Under the pieces are notes generated by a model, which was not told the origin of the DNA, did not search any database, and saw only the letters and a list, made by a program, of their open reading frames with translations. The position numbers and the translations under genes are program-made. This document shows, piece after piece, positions 46,180 to 57,771 of a stretch of 64,000 nt of DNA. Where the stretch lies: assembly GCA_032690845.1 (NCBI GenBank), contig CM064426.1, positions 48,465,417 through 48,529,416 on the forward strand, read 5' to 3'. Positions within the stretch are counted from its first letter, which is position 1, and every line of letters starts with the position of its first letter. Source of the stretch: Eleusine coracana subsp. coracana. Its lineage: Eukaryota > Streptophyta > Magnoliopsida > Poales > Poaceae.

Positions 46180-46812
46180 ATGGAGGTTGGCAAGCTCGCG
46201 ACGGACCCCGAGTATCTTGCCGCCCGCATTCTCGAGTTGGAACGAGAGCGCGAGGCGCTGCAGTCCACGCTTGTTGCCCGTGATGCCCAGCTCGCGGAGC
46301 ATGATGCTAAGGTTGAAGCCCTTGTGGGCAAGCTGCACACTAGCGAGTTGGAGCGGGCCGACTTTTTCGAGCAGCTCCATGATGCTCGGCTCATCATCGA
46401 GGATGATGCAAGCGGCGTGTTGCAGGAGCAGCTACACCAACGCAACGCCCAGCTCACCGCTGCCCAAGGAGAGATTTACTCTCTTCATGGTCAGGTTATC
46501 GCTCTCTTGGAGGAGCAAAGCGAGCTGCAGGCCCAATGTGAAGAAGCTCAAGATGAGCATGACATCATGGAAGGGAACCTCAACGACGCTCACACGATCA
46601 TCGCACAACAAGAGTAGCTCATTGGACAGCACCAAGCTGCTAATGCCCTGCTGAACGCCATCCTTAACAATGAGCCACCCATCCCACTCATGGTGATTCC
46701 CTCCGATGACGCTGATCTGAGTGAGAACGGTGATTCCGGCACCGACTTTGAAGCACCCATGGGACCAGCAGCTATGGATGTGGAGTCCGATGGTGACAGC
46801 CACGCCGGGTGA
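46180..46812 (+). pseudogene. E3 accessory coiled-coil frame (orf0-like), one stop
   Basis: ATG 46180 (MEVGKLATDPEYLAARI). Almost the whole product is a coiled coil rich in Leu, Glu, Gln and Ala (LELEREREALQSTL; LHQRNAQLTAAQGEI), then an acidic tail (PSDDADLSENGDSGTDFE) to TGA 46810-46812. A TAG at 46615-46617 fits a decayed CAG. It corresponds to the C-terminal half of the E2 accessory frames and lacks their N-terminal domain. It sits in the same place, about 370 bp upstream of gag. The function is unknown; multimerisation is likely from the coiled coil. Confidence 0.65.
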
Positions 46813-47178
46813 CCGAGTAGCCTTATGTACGTAGGGTGAAATCTTTTGAGACATCATAGTCATGGGTACATGGTGTGGTAGTGTTATGCTAAGTTGTAAC
46901 CTAAGCTCTCCGAGATCATAGGGTGTAGTGTTTCGAGTGATGTAACCGAAGACTTGCTATGTATCGAAAGTTGCATCACATGTATCTATGGCTTTATCAT
47001 GAGTATGTTGCTTATGGTGTGGAAATTATGGAATTTAAGTTATCTCTTATGTCGGCACCATTTAATTGTCTAGCATTTCAATTTGAGCAATCTGAAATTT
47101 TATTTCGTCACCATATTGTACCCTTGTTATCATGTTGTCTCATATGATGATCGAGCTAACATATTGTTCATATGTCAG
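46813..47178 (+). other. E3 spacer between accessory frame and gag
   Basis: AT-rich, no frame. CATATGTCAG immediately precedes the gag ATG and resembles a splice acceptor. Confidence 0.5.
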
Positions 47179-50100
47179 ATGGTGCAAACTCACCGTGGTG
47201 GAGAGAACGTCGGTGATGCTCCCCGCACCTCGAACGTTGGCGGAACTGGGCCGCTGCCCAACGCGCCACCTCTGATGGCTATGGAGCAGCTCATCTACAA
47301 TCAGAACAAGATGTTCCGCATGTTCATGGAGAACATGAACCGTCAGGGAGCTCACGGACCACCACCACAGCAGCAGCGGGAATCCTCTTACGCCGACATC
47401 TGGGCGACTCACCCGCCCATCTTCGGAGAAGCCAGTGATCCTCTGGAAGCGGACAACTTCATTCGCACGTTGGAGTCGAAGTTTGCACTCCTCCACTGCA
47501 CCGAGCAGCACAAGCCCCTCTTCGCCGCGTAGCAGCTCCGTGGCTCCGCAAGTGCTTGGTGGGCTAGCTTCACCGCCGCTCTCACCACGGGTCACCAAGT
47601 TACTTGGGTGGAGTTCTGCACTGATTTCCGTGCACACCACATACCCGCTAGACTTATGAAGCGCAAGTTGCAGGAGTTCCTCAACTTGAAGCAAGGCTCC
47701 GGAACCATGCAAGAGTATGCACGGAAGTTCAACTACCTAGCCTAGTACGGGTCGTATCACGCTGATACGGACGAGAAAAAGAAAGATTGCTTTTGTTTAG
47801 GACTTACCTCGAAGCTGCAAGACCGATTGGCGCAAGTCACCGCCGGCACATTCAATGACTTGATGAGGGCCGCCATTCTGCAAGAAGATGGCATCCGTGC
47901 CAATCAAGAGGACAAGAAGAGGAAACGTGCTATGGGAAGTTCATCCGGCTCTGCACCGCCCAGGTACAAGCTAGCAATTACTTCCCCGACCGGACAGAAA
48001 TTCCGGGCTGCGGTACCGTCGGGAGGAGGACCTCGCCCGTCGTTCTCGCAGCAGCACTCTCGATTCCATGGGGGAAACCAGCAGCAGTCCTCTGGCTCTC
48101 ACCCATCGCAGCAAAGCAATCAAGTGGTGAAGACCAGCTCCTCACAGCCGTGCTACAATTATGGCCGCACCGGTCACTTTGCTAAGGAATGTTGGTTTCC
48201 GAAGCGCAACCCGAGCAACAACAACAACTCCAATGCTTCCGCGAACAACAACAACAACCACAACAGCAACAACAACAACAGTGGCAGAAATGGAAGTCAT
48301 CCTCAGTCGTCTACCCCCACACACAAGAATGGCCGAGTCAACTATACCACGGTCGAAGAGACCTAGGCTGGACAACCCGTTCTCGCGGGTACGTTCTCGA
48401 TCAACCAACATGCTGCCATGGTTCTTTTTGATTCGGGAGCAACGCATGATTTCATTAGTCAAGCATGTGCAAATCATCTGAAAATTACCCCGACCACTAT
48501 GGGAACCCCGTACGTTATTACGTCTCCCGGTGGAAAAATAAGGGCTCATCTTGAATTAAGGAAAGTGCCACTTAAGCTAGCCAACAACATATATCCCACT
48601 TCCCTAATCATCTTAAACGGCCAAAGCATTGACATAATTCTTGGTATGAAATGGATGACTAGTCACAAAGCTGTATTGCACCTTGAGGACCGAGAAGTCC
48701 ATTTGAACTCACCACTACACGGCCCTACTATTCTCCGATTGCCGTATCCCAAGTCGTCCACCTCTCAAGTATGTCATGTAGAAGGAAAGGAGCTAGCAAA
48801 TATTCCAGTGGTTTGTGATTTTCCCGACGTCTTTCCAGACGATTTGTCGGGCATGCCTCCGGACAGGGATGTTGAGTTTAAGATTGAACTCGTACCCGGT
48901 ACGGCGCCTATCACTCGTAGGCCGTACAAAATGGCTCCTAATGAATTAGCGGAGTTGAAAGATCAGTTACAAGAGCTTATGGACAAGGGCTATATCCGAC
49001 CAAGTTCATCTCCCTGGGGTTGTCCCGCTCTCTTTGTGAAGAAGAAAGACAAAACCCTACGCCTATGTGTCAACTATAGATCGTTAAACGTGGTAACCAT
49101 CAAGAACAAGTACCCTCTATCTCGAATCGATATCCTTTTTGATCAGCTAGTAGGTTCTAAAGTCTTCTCCAAGATTAATCTCTGATCCGGTTACCATCAA
49201 ATAAAAATCCGAGCCGAAGATATTCCAAAAACAGCATTCTCCACCCGATATGGTCTTTTCGAATATCTTGTCATGTCTTTCGGTCTCACCAATGCTCCAG
49301 CCCATTTCATGTATTTGATGAATTCCGTATTCATGCCCGAGTTGGATAAGTTCGTAGTGGTATTCATCGATGATATTCTGATCTACTCTAAGTCTGAAGA
49401 AGAACACGCTGAACACCTTCGCATTGTTCTACAACGACTCCGAGATCACCAACTTTATGCCAAATTTAGTAAATGTGAATTTTGACTAAAGCAAGTTCCA
49501 TTCTTGGGCCACATCATATCAGCAGAAGGAGTAGCCGTGGACCCTAGCAAAGTAGAGGATGTGCTGAATTGGAAGGCTCCCAAATCGGTCGGACAAATTC
49601 GCAGTTTCCTGGGTCTTGCCGGTTATTATCGGAAATTCATTCCCAACTTCTCAAGTATTGCCAAGCCTATGACCAAGCTGCTGGAAAAGGATTCTAAGTT
49701 CAAGTGGAGTAGTGCATGTGAACAAGCTTTTCAGTCGCTCAAGAAGCATCTGACAACCGCTCCAGTTTTAGCTCAACCCGATATCACCAAACCATTCGAT
49801 GTTTATTGCGATGCCTCCGGCACCGGACTAGATTGTGTGCTTATGCAAGAAGGTCGTGTCATTGCCTATGCCTCACGACAGCTCCAGAAGCACGAGCAAA
49901 ATTATCCCACTCATGACTTAGAATTGGCCTCCGTTGTTCTAGCCTTGAAAACTTGGCGCCACTACCTGCTCGATAATCTTGTCAACCTCTACACCGACCA
50001 CAAAAGTCTCAAATATATCTTCACTCAACAAGAACTGAATATGCGGCAACGTAGATGGTTGGAACTGATCAAGGATTATGATTTGGAAATTCATTATCAC

Positions 50101-51621
50101 CCCGGAAAAGCGAACGTGGTTGCCGACGCCTTGAGTCGAAGGGACCAATGCAATCACGTGATTGTTTGCTCTATGGAAGCTCGCCCGATTTCAGATCTGA
50201 GCGAACCAAGTCTTCGTGTCATTCCACACAGATCCTTATATAATTTGGCTCTCATTCCTACTCTTCGGGAAGAAATCGTGGAAGCCCAGAAGCAGGACAA
50301 AGGAATGGAGTATATCCGCTAGAAAATCGGGAAGCAAGAAGCTACATGTTTCCGACAAGATGAAGATGGAGTACTTTGGTTCAACAATCGCCTTGTTGTT
50401 CCGAAGAATGAGGAGCTAAGAAAGAAAATTTTGGATGAGGCTCACTTGTCCAAATACTTCATACACCCCGGCAGCAACAAAATGTATCGGGGGTTAAGGG
50501 AAAAGTTTTGGTGGACACGCATGAAACGAGAGGTTGCTCGTTATGTCTCTGAATGTGACACTTGCCAACGTGTGAAGGCCGATCATTTGAGAACAGCCGG
50601 TCTTTTACACCCATTGAAAATCCCCGCTTGGAAATGGGAAGACATTGCTATGGACTTCATCGTTGGACTACCCCTCACACCCAAGAAGCACGATTCCATA
50701 TGGGTTATTGTGGATAGGTTGATCAAATCTGCTCATTTTATCCCCGTCCATACAACCTACTCTACTAAGCAATATGCCGAGCTCTACGTTGTGCGGATTC
50801 TATGCTCACACGGTGTGCCCAAGACGATCATCTCCGATCGAGGCCCCCAATTTATTGCTCGTTTTTGGGAGCAATTGCACGCTTGTCTTGGCACCACTCT
50901 CATCCGCAGTTCCGCTTATCATCCACCAACCGATGGACAAGCCGAGAGACTAAATCAATATTTGGAAGATTTATTAAGAGCTTATGTGCTAGACAATCGT
51001 GGAAATTGGGAATCTTGCCTCCCGTTCGCTGAATTCTCCTACAACAATAGTTATCAAGAAAGTTTGGGAACGTCGCCATTTGAAGCTTTGTATGGTCACT
51101 CGTGTTGAACCCCGCTGAATTGGTCAGAGTCGGGAGAAAGAATTACTTTCGGTCCCGATCTGGTCACGCAAGCCGAAGAGAAGGTGCGACAAATCCAAGC
51201 TAACATGAAGGCCACGCAATCCCGCCAAATGAGTTACTCTAATAGTGCTGTTGCTTATCGGTTGCAACTACCGGAAAATCTTGAGCGGGTGCACAACGTC
51301 TTCCATGTCTCCCAACTCAAGAGGTGTTTGAAGCCTCCGATCGACGTGGTTATCTCCGACACCGAGCAATTGGAAGAAGACCTCTCCTACCCCGAATACC
51401 CCGTTCGCATCCTCGATCAAAAGGACCAGGTAACTCGCAGCCGCACTATCATCTTCTACAAGGTGCAATGGAGTAACCATACTGAAGATGAAGCTACATA
51501 GGAACAAGAAGAGTTTCTGAGGACCAATTTTCCAGAATTCTTGGCCTCCCAAAACCGGCAACCACCCGCAACCCTCCCTCTCGTTTGTTCTTTTGCAAAT
51601 CTCGGGAATAGATTTCCTTAA
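47179..51621 (+). pseudogene. E3 gag-pol polyprotein with chromodomain-like end, nonsense-damaged
   Basis: One frame from ATG 47179 (MVQTHRGGENVGD) to TAA 51619-51621. Order: gag domain (RGSASAWWASF); knuckle CYNYGRTGHFAKEC at 48151-48192 with one Cys changed to Tyr; Asn-rich linker; protease FDSGATHDF (intact); RT with FIDDILIYSKS near 49363-49395 (intact); RNase H YCDASGTGLD; integrase HHCC, MDFIVGLP, SDRGPQF and GQAERLNQ; chromodomain-like FYKVQWSNHTEDEAT. Stops: 47530, 47743, 48364, 49183, 49483, 50320, 51106, 51499. Near 51240 the frame jumps from QMSYSN to SAVAYRLQLP, dropping about 48 codons of the GPY/F-like module present in E2. It cannot make active enzymes now. Confidence 0.93.
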
Positions 51622-51632
51622 GGGGGGTGTGC
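51622..51632 (+). promoter_or_regulatory. E3 polypurine tract
   Basis: AGGGGGGTGTGC directly before the 3' LTR. Confidence 0.85.
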
Positions 51633-54082
51633 TGTGACATCCCATGTTACAAAAATGAAGTTAACTAAACCTAACATCAATTAAGGACTAAGCAAAAGTA
51701 TAATTAATCCATGTGCCAAAGAATAAAAAGAGGAAAACCTATTTAATTAAATTCCAGAATATTCAAATATGGGTCATCCACAAACATTTCGAAAACCCAT
51801 GGAAGTACCCCAATGTTTTTGCATATTCTGAATGGCCACATAAATAGAGAATTTGGAGAATTTTTCCAGAATTTTTGGTAACCATTTAATACCCTTAAAA
51901 ATTTCCCCAAAGTCAGAAAAGTGTATTTCGGGTTTGGAATTTTCATAATTTATAAAAGCCGATTTAGCTGGTGAACCCAAAAGCAAAGTTGGAGTACACG
52001 TTTTCCTAAGCCCACACAAAAATTTGTGTCCGATTTAGAGCCCGGGAACGTGGCAAAATGGAGCAAACACGAGTCTTGGTCCAGGGTCAAAAATCGGGTC
52101 AAGCTTCCTCTCCCCCTGGCCAATTCCAACCCGACACCGGGTTGTACCCGGACACTGTCGCCACCACCGTTTCCTGTCGCCCCACTCCGGCCACTACTTC
52201 GCCAACTCCCTCCCCTGTGCCACCGGCCTGAATTGAAGCCGCTTCCCCGCCGGCAGCCATCCCTTGGCCGACAGCGCAGCTTCCTCCCGTCCTCGGCTCT
52301 CTCTCCGATCCCTCTCTCTCTCTGCCGCCGATCGCCAGATAAGAGCAGTGGCTCACTTGGTCCTCATTCCTCTCCCTCTCTCAGCTCGTAACTGGCCTCA
52401 CACACCCCAGAGCACCCCCAAGCGCCGGCACCCCTTTCTTCCTCTTCCTCCCCGAAAAGCCCGAGCCCGCCCTGTTTCTACCCGCCAACGGCCGCCGCCG
52501 CGCAGAGCTCCGCCTAGGCCAGCTCTCCGTCCCCTCTTTCTTCGTAAATCGATGCGCAAGGACTCCACCCCACTCCCCTCTGACTCCCTCCCACCCCTGT
52601 GCAGTGCCCTCGCCGGAATTTGAGGAGAAAAGACCGCCGCCGCCGAAACCGCCCCACCTCGCCGACGGGAACCCTGCTCCGGCCTTCCCCCTCGACGAGT
52701 TCCTCGACGCCGACCGTCCCCGGACCACCGTGAAGCTCGTAGACCGAACCCCGGCCTCCCTCTCCCTAGGCACCATCGCGTGGACCTCGCCGGAGTTGCC
52801 TCTGCTGCCGCGCGTCATCGCCGGCCACCTCCGGTGAGACCCTCCCCCCTCCGACCCCCTCCACGAGATCCCCTCGGCATGGAGATCATGCGAGTAGCTC
52901 GCGAGCCCTGGCTGTGCCGCCGATCAGCCGCTGGGCCGAGCTCGCCGTCGCCGGCGGCCGCGCGGGTGCGCGCGCGCCTGGAAAAATTTGAACCCGGTGG
53001 CAAAACTGTAAATAACAGTGAACTTTGAATAAACTTCAAATTTCAATATCTCGAGAAATACAAGGCCACAAATTTAAATTAATTTTGTTCAACTCCTAAA
53101 ATCTTGCTCTAACAGAAAAATAGGATGAAGTCCAAGTTTATTCCTTAAATTAATTTATTTAATCCATCAAATTCACAACCCTAATTTGCTTAATAAATTC
53201 ATAAGTAATTATGTGTAAATGGTAAATTCATGAAATTTGCTCAGTAAGCATTTCAGGGGATCCTTAAACTTTCTGCATAAGCACATTTCCATTTACATGC
53301 ATATTTTTAGTATTATTGCATAAATCCTCATTTTCAGTAATTGAATTTATGTAAATTATTGGCTAGGAATTTAATTATGAAATTTGGCATTCCTGTTCCT
53401 TATGCACTTGTACACTTATGAAAAATCCCATGAAAAATTTGAAGTTACCTAAGTACAAATTTGCTGTCAAAATTGATCATTTGCTAAGTAACTAGGAATT
53501 TCTTCATATAAATGTTACTTTATGTGTGTATTTGAGGAAAGTAGGAATAAATTAATTTCTGGAAGTCCATGGAAAATAACTTAGCTTCACATTACAGTAG
53601 AAATTCTCATGTTTCAGTTCTATGCTTTGGTTCTTGATTAACTATATGAGCTAGAACTAGTGATGAAATTAAAAATGCCATGCCTAGGTATAGTGTTAGT
53701 TTGCACATGGTCACTTTAGCTAAGTGGCTCAAAAATGAACTTTCTGAAATTTGACCCTAAGTACTACATTGTCATATCCTCATCAGCATGTGAGGTCATT
53801 TAATCAACATCTAGGCCATGCTCATGTTAAAGTAGACTTACACTAAGATTGTGATAATTAACAGTTGCATTCTAGTAATTAGAAGTTTGTCCCCTTCAAA
53901 AATTCAGTAGTTACCATGTCATACTTAGGTGTGCACACATTCATGAATAAATGATTAGTCATTATTATTTTTTTGCTGAGGAAGTGCCATGAATTGTCAT
54001 GCCATGCATCCCATCTTTAGTTAAGGAAACTCCATGAAACCTTGTGTATTCCTTGGCATTAATGCATGTCCATTCCATATAG

Positions 54083-54166
54083 GGATCGAGACCGAGGAGA
54101 TCACACCGGACCAGCAAGGAGCTGAAGTGCACCTTGGTGAAGATGCTAACTACGATCACACCCAAG
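54083..54166 (+). other. Putative acidic exon X in LTR (E3, 3' copy)
   Basis: 84 bases, differing from the 5' LTR copy by a few bases; frame intact. Confidence 0.5.
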
Positions 54167-55084
54167 GCAAGCCCCGGTGCATAACCCAGTTTTGTCATTC
54201 GAGTCCTTTTTCTTTATCACAAGTAGGAGTATTGTATTGTGCATTAAGTGTAGGACTTGGATGAAACACACTTCCATACTCCAGCAAGGACCTATGATTA
54301 GTATGTTAGTAAGCTTTTCTGTTAGCAAATGCTATGCTTAAACTAGTCGAGTCAACGGTAGGTTCTAGATTCAACTATGGTTCACTTGGATAATGAACTT
54401 GATAAAAATGGAGCACCTATCGTTGCAACACCGCGGACAAGTATTGAACAGTACCAAGTACATACCTCTAATATGGGAATTGGTAAACCTAGTAGCTTGG
54501 GCGCTGTATTGTTGGACGGCCATACTCATCGATCCAGAGGTGATGTGAACAGCACGGTGGTTGCACGGGTTTGAGGACCGCTGGAGAGTGCATGGGTTAA
54601 GCCTCGGATACGAAGTACTGTATCGCTGGGAGGACGTGTACTCGGGATTGATGGCCCTGGATCAAATTTATAGCAATCTTGTGAACGGTTGCCATACGTG
54701 TTCTTAAATGATGCGTATGTCGTGTATTTGGGTTTTCCCTGCAGGATGTAAATCAATTCGAATTGCCGTCCCTCGCGGTTATGAGCACCTCTTGTTCGAG
54801 AACTGGCAATGATATGTTAAGTAGTAAAGTTGTGGTTAGGTTTCTGAAATTTATTTATGCTATGGATACACAATGCTATGATGTATTGCTCTTTAGCTAT
54901 ATTCATGTCTTAGCAGCTAGCTAGACTCACCGTAGCTGGGTTCTACAATAAGCAAAGTAAAATCTTGTTTAAGGGAATTGAAAGTGCAGCACAGAACTAA
55001 TAGGAGCTTTTTATGCAATTGTCAAATAAACCCGATCAGCCCCCTGCATGCTAGGAGTTGGTTTTAGTAAACCTTTTGACGGGT

Positions 55085-55117
55085 AAGTCTTGTAGAGTAT
55101 GTTAGACACTCAGGCTT
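55085..55117 (+). other. Conserved hairpin before exon Y (E3, 3' LTR)
   Basis: As at 44541, loop GTTAG. One inner pair is lost (ACACTC instead of ATACTC). Confidence 0.5.
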
Positions 55118-55138
55118 TGCGTTGATGTTGTTTTTCAG

Positions 55139-55251
55139 GTTTTCCTCAATCAACCTATTGTAATTGTTGTAATAAGGTTGTGTGGGAAGGCGAGGAGCCT
55201 CAGAACTGGACCATCGAATGGGTCCCCAGTTCTCCTAACCTGGATGAGTGA
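55139..55251 (+). other. Putative terminal exon Y in LTR (E3, 3' copy)
   Basis: Same frame and TGA (55249-55251) as the 5' copy; WEGEEPQNWTIEW motif. Confidence 0.5.
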
Positions 55252-55531
55252 GCCATCGCCATAGGGCCGGCATGGTTCACGTAGGACTAGACATTGTGTT
55301 TTGTCGTTTCACTGCTTCCGCAAATTTGTGTAATATGTACTAAGGACATATGTATTCAGATCGGAACTTAATTATATTTTACCTCTGGAATTGTAATATT
55401 ATGCACCTAAGTGATGTAATGTTGTAAATGATGAATGTTCATGTGTGAACGCTGTGTATGGTTACTTCGTCAACCATCTCCCGAGGCGATCCTGTACGAC
55501 ATACTCTACTTTTTGGAGTAGGGTTGTCACA

Positions 55532-55536
55532 ATCAA
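55532..55536. repeat. Target-site duplication ATCAA, right copy (E3)
   Basis: Identical to 41685-41689. Confidence 0.93.
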
Positions 55537-55735
55537 TGTCCTCTATGATCCTCCTCATTACTACATCGACCTCGACAATATACATATGGTTGATGGTCAT
55601 GGACATTAGAGGTATCGTGCTCCTCACTATCCCATCAGAAGGAGACTTTAGGACAGGATTGCATGAATCCCTATCTATGAGGATGGTCTTACTGCTTGGC
55701 ACAATGAGGTCGGTGCTAGTCAATCAAGTAATGCT
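55537..55735 (+). pseudogene. Element C segment upstream of protease
   Basis: It continues the unidentified frame of 41538-41684 (NVLYDPPHYYIDLDNIHMVD) to a stop near 55606, then is frame-broken up to the protease region. Confidence 0.45.
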
Positions 55736-57415
55736 TTGGATACTAACCCTTCTTCCTCTAGTGCTTGTCTTATGGCTACCACCAGGGTCAACTACAAGAG
55801 TGGAGGTACTCATTGGATTCTTGATAGTGGGTGCACTCAACATATGACCGGGAATCCAACCATGTTCGCCACCATTGATGAAGACAAAGACAGTGAGAAG
55901 GTGACTTTTGGGTATAACTCAAAAGGGAGAGTTAGAGGCTCGGGCAAGATGGTCATCACAAATGACCTCCATCTCTCCAAGGACTTTCTTGTGGAAATCC
56001 TCAACTTCAACCAACTGTCTACTGGTCAACTATGTGACATGGGTTTCAAGTGCGCATTTGATGAGGATGGTGCAATGATTGAGAATTCAAAGAAAGGGCT
56101 AGTATTTCATGGAGTAAGGCAGGGGAACTTGTATGTCACAGACTTCAAATCAAGAAATATGCCACCAAGCACATGCCTATTCACTAAGGCATCCAAGGGT
56201 TGGTTGTGACATAGGAGACTGGCACATGTTGGAATGAATCAGCTCAAGAAGATTGTTAAGAGGAATCTAGTTGAAGGAATCAAGGATGTGACCTTTGAGA
56301 AGGACAGATTATGCAATGCTTGTCAGGCAGGAAAATAGGTTGCATCTTCACATCCCACCAAGTCATTCATGTCCACATCTCATCCCCTCGAGCTCTTGCA
56401 TATGGACTTGTTTGGACCAACACATTACAAGAGTCTGGGAGATAATCTATATTGCTTGGTGATTGTTAATGATTTCATGAGATACACTTGGACCTTCTTT
56501 CTTATGGACAAATCTCAAGCCAGTGGTATCTTCAGAAAGTTTGCTAGAAGAGCAAAGAACGAAGCATTAATACTATAAAGATAAGCAGTGACAATGGAAC
56601 TGAGTTCAAGAACACCACAGTAGAGGAATACTGTGACAAGAAAGACATCAAGCATGAATTCTTCACTACATATACTCTAGAGCAAAATGGAGTAGTGAAG
56701 AGGAATAACAAGATGCTCATCACTTGCCCATGCCATGTTGGATGCGTATGGAACTCATGAGAAGTTTTGGGCGGAGGCAATCATCACGGCTTGCTACATC
56801 TCCAACCGTGTCTATCTACATTGGCTGTTGAAGAAGACACCATATGAGCTATTGGTGGGACGGAAACCAAATGTTTCCTATATCCGAGTCTTTGGCTGCA
56901 AGTGTTACATTCTCAAGAAGAGGAGAAAGCCTGGAAAATTTGAGAGCAGAACTAATGAAGGCATTCTTGTTGGGTACTCAGGAATTTCTAAAGCATATCG
57001 AGTCTACAACTCAACCATTGGATGTGTAGAAGAATCATATGATGTGCAATTTGAGGAGTCGAATGGTTCTTAGAGGGGAGATAAATTTCATGGAGTGAAC
57101 ATTGGAGATGAGCCTATGAGGGAAGCCTTGAGCAACATGCCTGTGGGCGAGGTTTTACCCCAAGAGGCCAATCATGGTGATATTGATGAGCCCTCTACTC
57201 CACCACCTCAATTGACCTCTTCCTCTGATGTGCAAGAACCAACCCAAAATGCCACAATTACGCCCACAAGTTCCTCCCAAGATTCATTGAGAGTTCACCC
57301 ACCAAATGATGATGAAACCCAAGTGAGAAGTGAGCCACAAGCCTCCCCACATACTTCTCCACAAACCACTTCTACTAGCTCTTCACAAGATGTCCTTCCA
57401 TCCACCTCAAGTTAA
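55736..57415 (+). pseudogene. Element C protease and integrase (Ty1/copia), broken
   Basis: Protease THWILDSGCTQHMTG has its catalytic Asp at 55823-55825. The integrase zinc region (HRRLAHVGMNQLKK, CNACQAGK) follows TGA 56207-56209, where relatives have Trp. The core has LHMDLFGP and, after a frameshift near 56570, SSDNGTEF. The third residue reads NGVVKRNN where active enzymes have Glu, so the D-D-E triad is lost. YISNRVYLHWLLKKTPYELL and a Pro/Ser/Thr-rich tail to 57415 follow. It is Maximus/SIRE-like by phrase similarity. Confidence 0.85.
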
Positions 57416-57771
57416 AAGTCCAAAACAAGAAAGCATAAGAGTGACTCTCCCACCTCTCTTAGGATCCAAGACACTCATATGTAAAGAGAGCAAGCAATCC
57501 ATGATACACAAGATACTTCATCGAGAGCTCCTCCTACTCAAGAAAAATACAATGCTAGACCCAAGGCCATCAACCAGGATCATTCACATGACTTGATCAT
57601 TGGGAATCCTTCTCAAGTAGTAAAGACAAGGAGAAATCAATATGAGCCCAACTATGTGAGTGAATAAATAATGATGAGGCCACTATTGCAATTGAGAACT
57701 TCTCTTTCGTCTCTCTGATTGAGCCCACTACCATTGATGAAGCTATGGATGGTCACTAATGGGTTATAGCC
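57416..57771 (+). pseudogene. Element C linker between integrase and RT, degraded
   Basis: Frame-broken, Ser/Asn-rich. No domain is visible. It corresponds to the variable region before copia RT. Confidence 0.5.

Larger units (their letters stand above)
41690..55531 (+). mobile_element. E3: full-length Tekay/Del-like Ty3/gypsy retrotransposon
   Basis: 13.8 kb with LTRs 41690-44987 and 51633-55531, primer site, one accessory frame, a single gag-pol frame, purine tract and ATCAA repeats. It is the same lineage as E2 but another subfamily: protein is similar, LTR sequence largely different. The first 120 LTR bases differ at one position (by eye), so it is the youngest dated insertion. The gag-pol frame carries eight nonsense codons and no frameshift. 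Confidence 0.95.
51633..55531 (+). repeat. E3 3' LTR (3,899 bp)
   Basis: It contains both segments deleted from the 5' LTR. The GC-rich block (52080-52980) has a frame PEFEEKRPPPPKPP...AGHLR that reaches a donor-like CCG|GTGAGA at 52836. Its phase does not match exon X, so I do not join them. Confidence 0.94.

Noticed and set aside
52604..52838. Joining the E3 frame PEFEEKRPPPP...AGHLR to exon X as first exon
   Set aside because: The donor-like GTGAGA leaves two bases of a codon, while exon X needs one. The phase conflict means this join is not supported.
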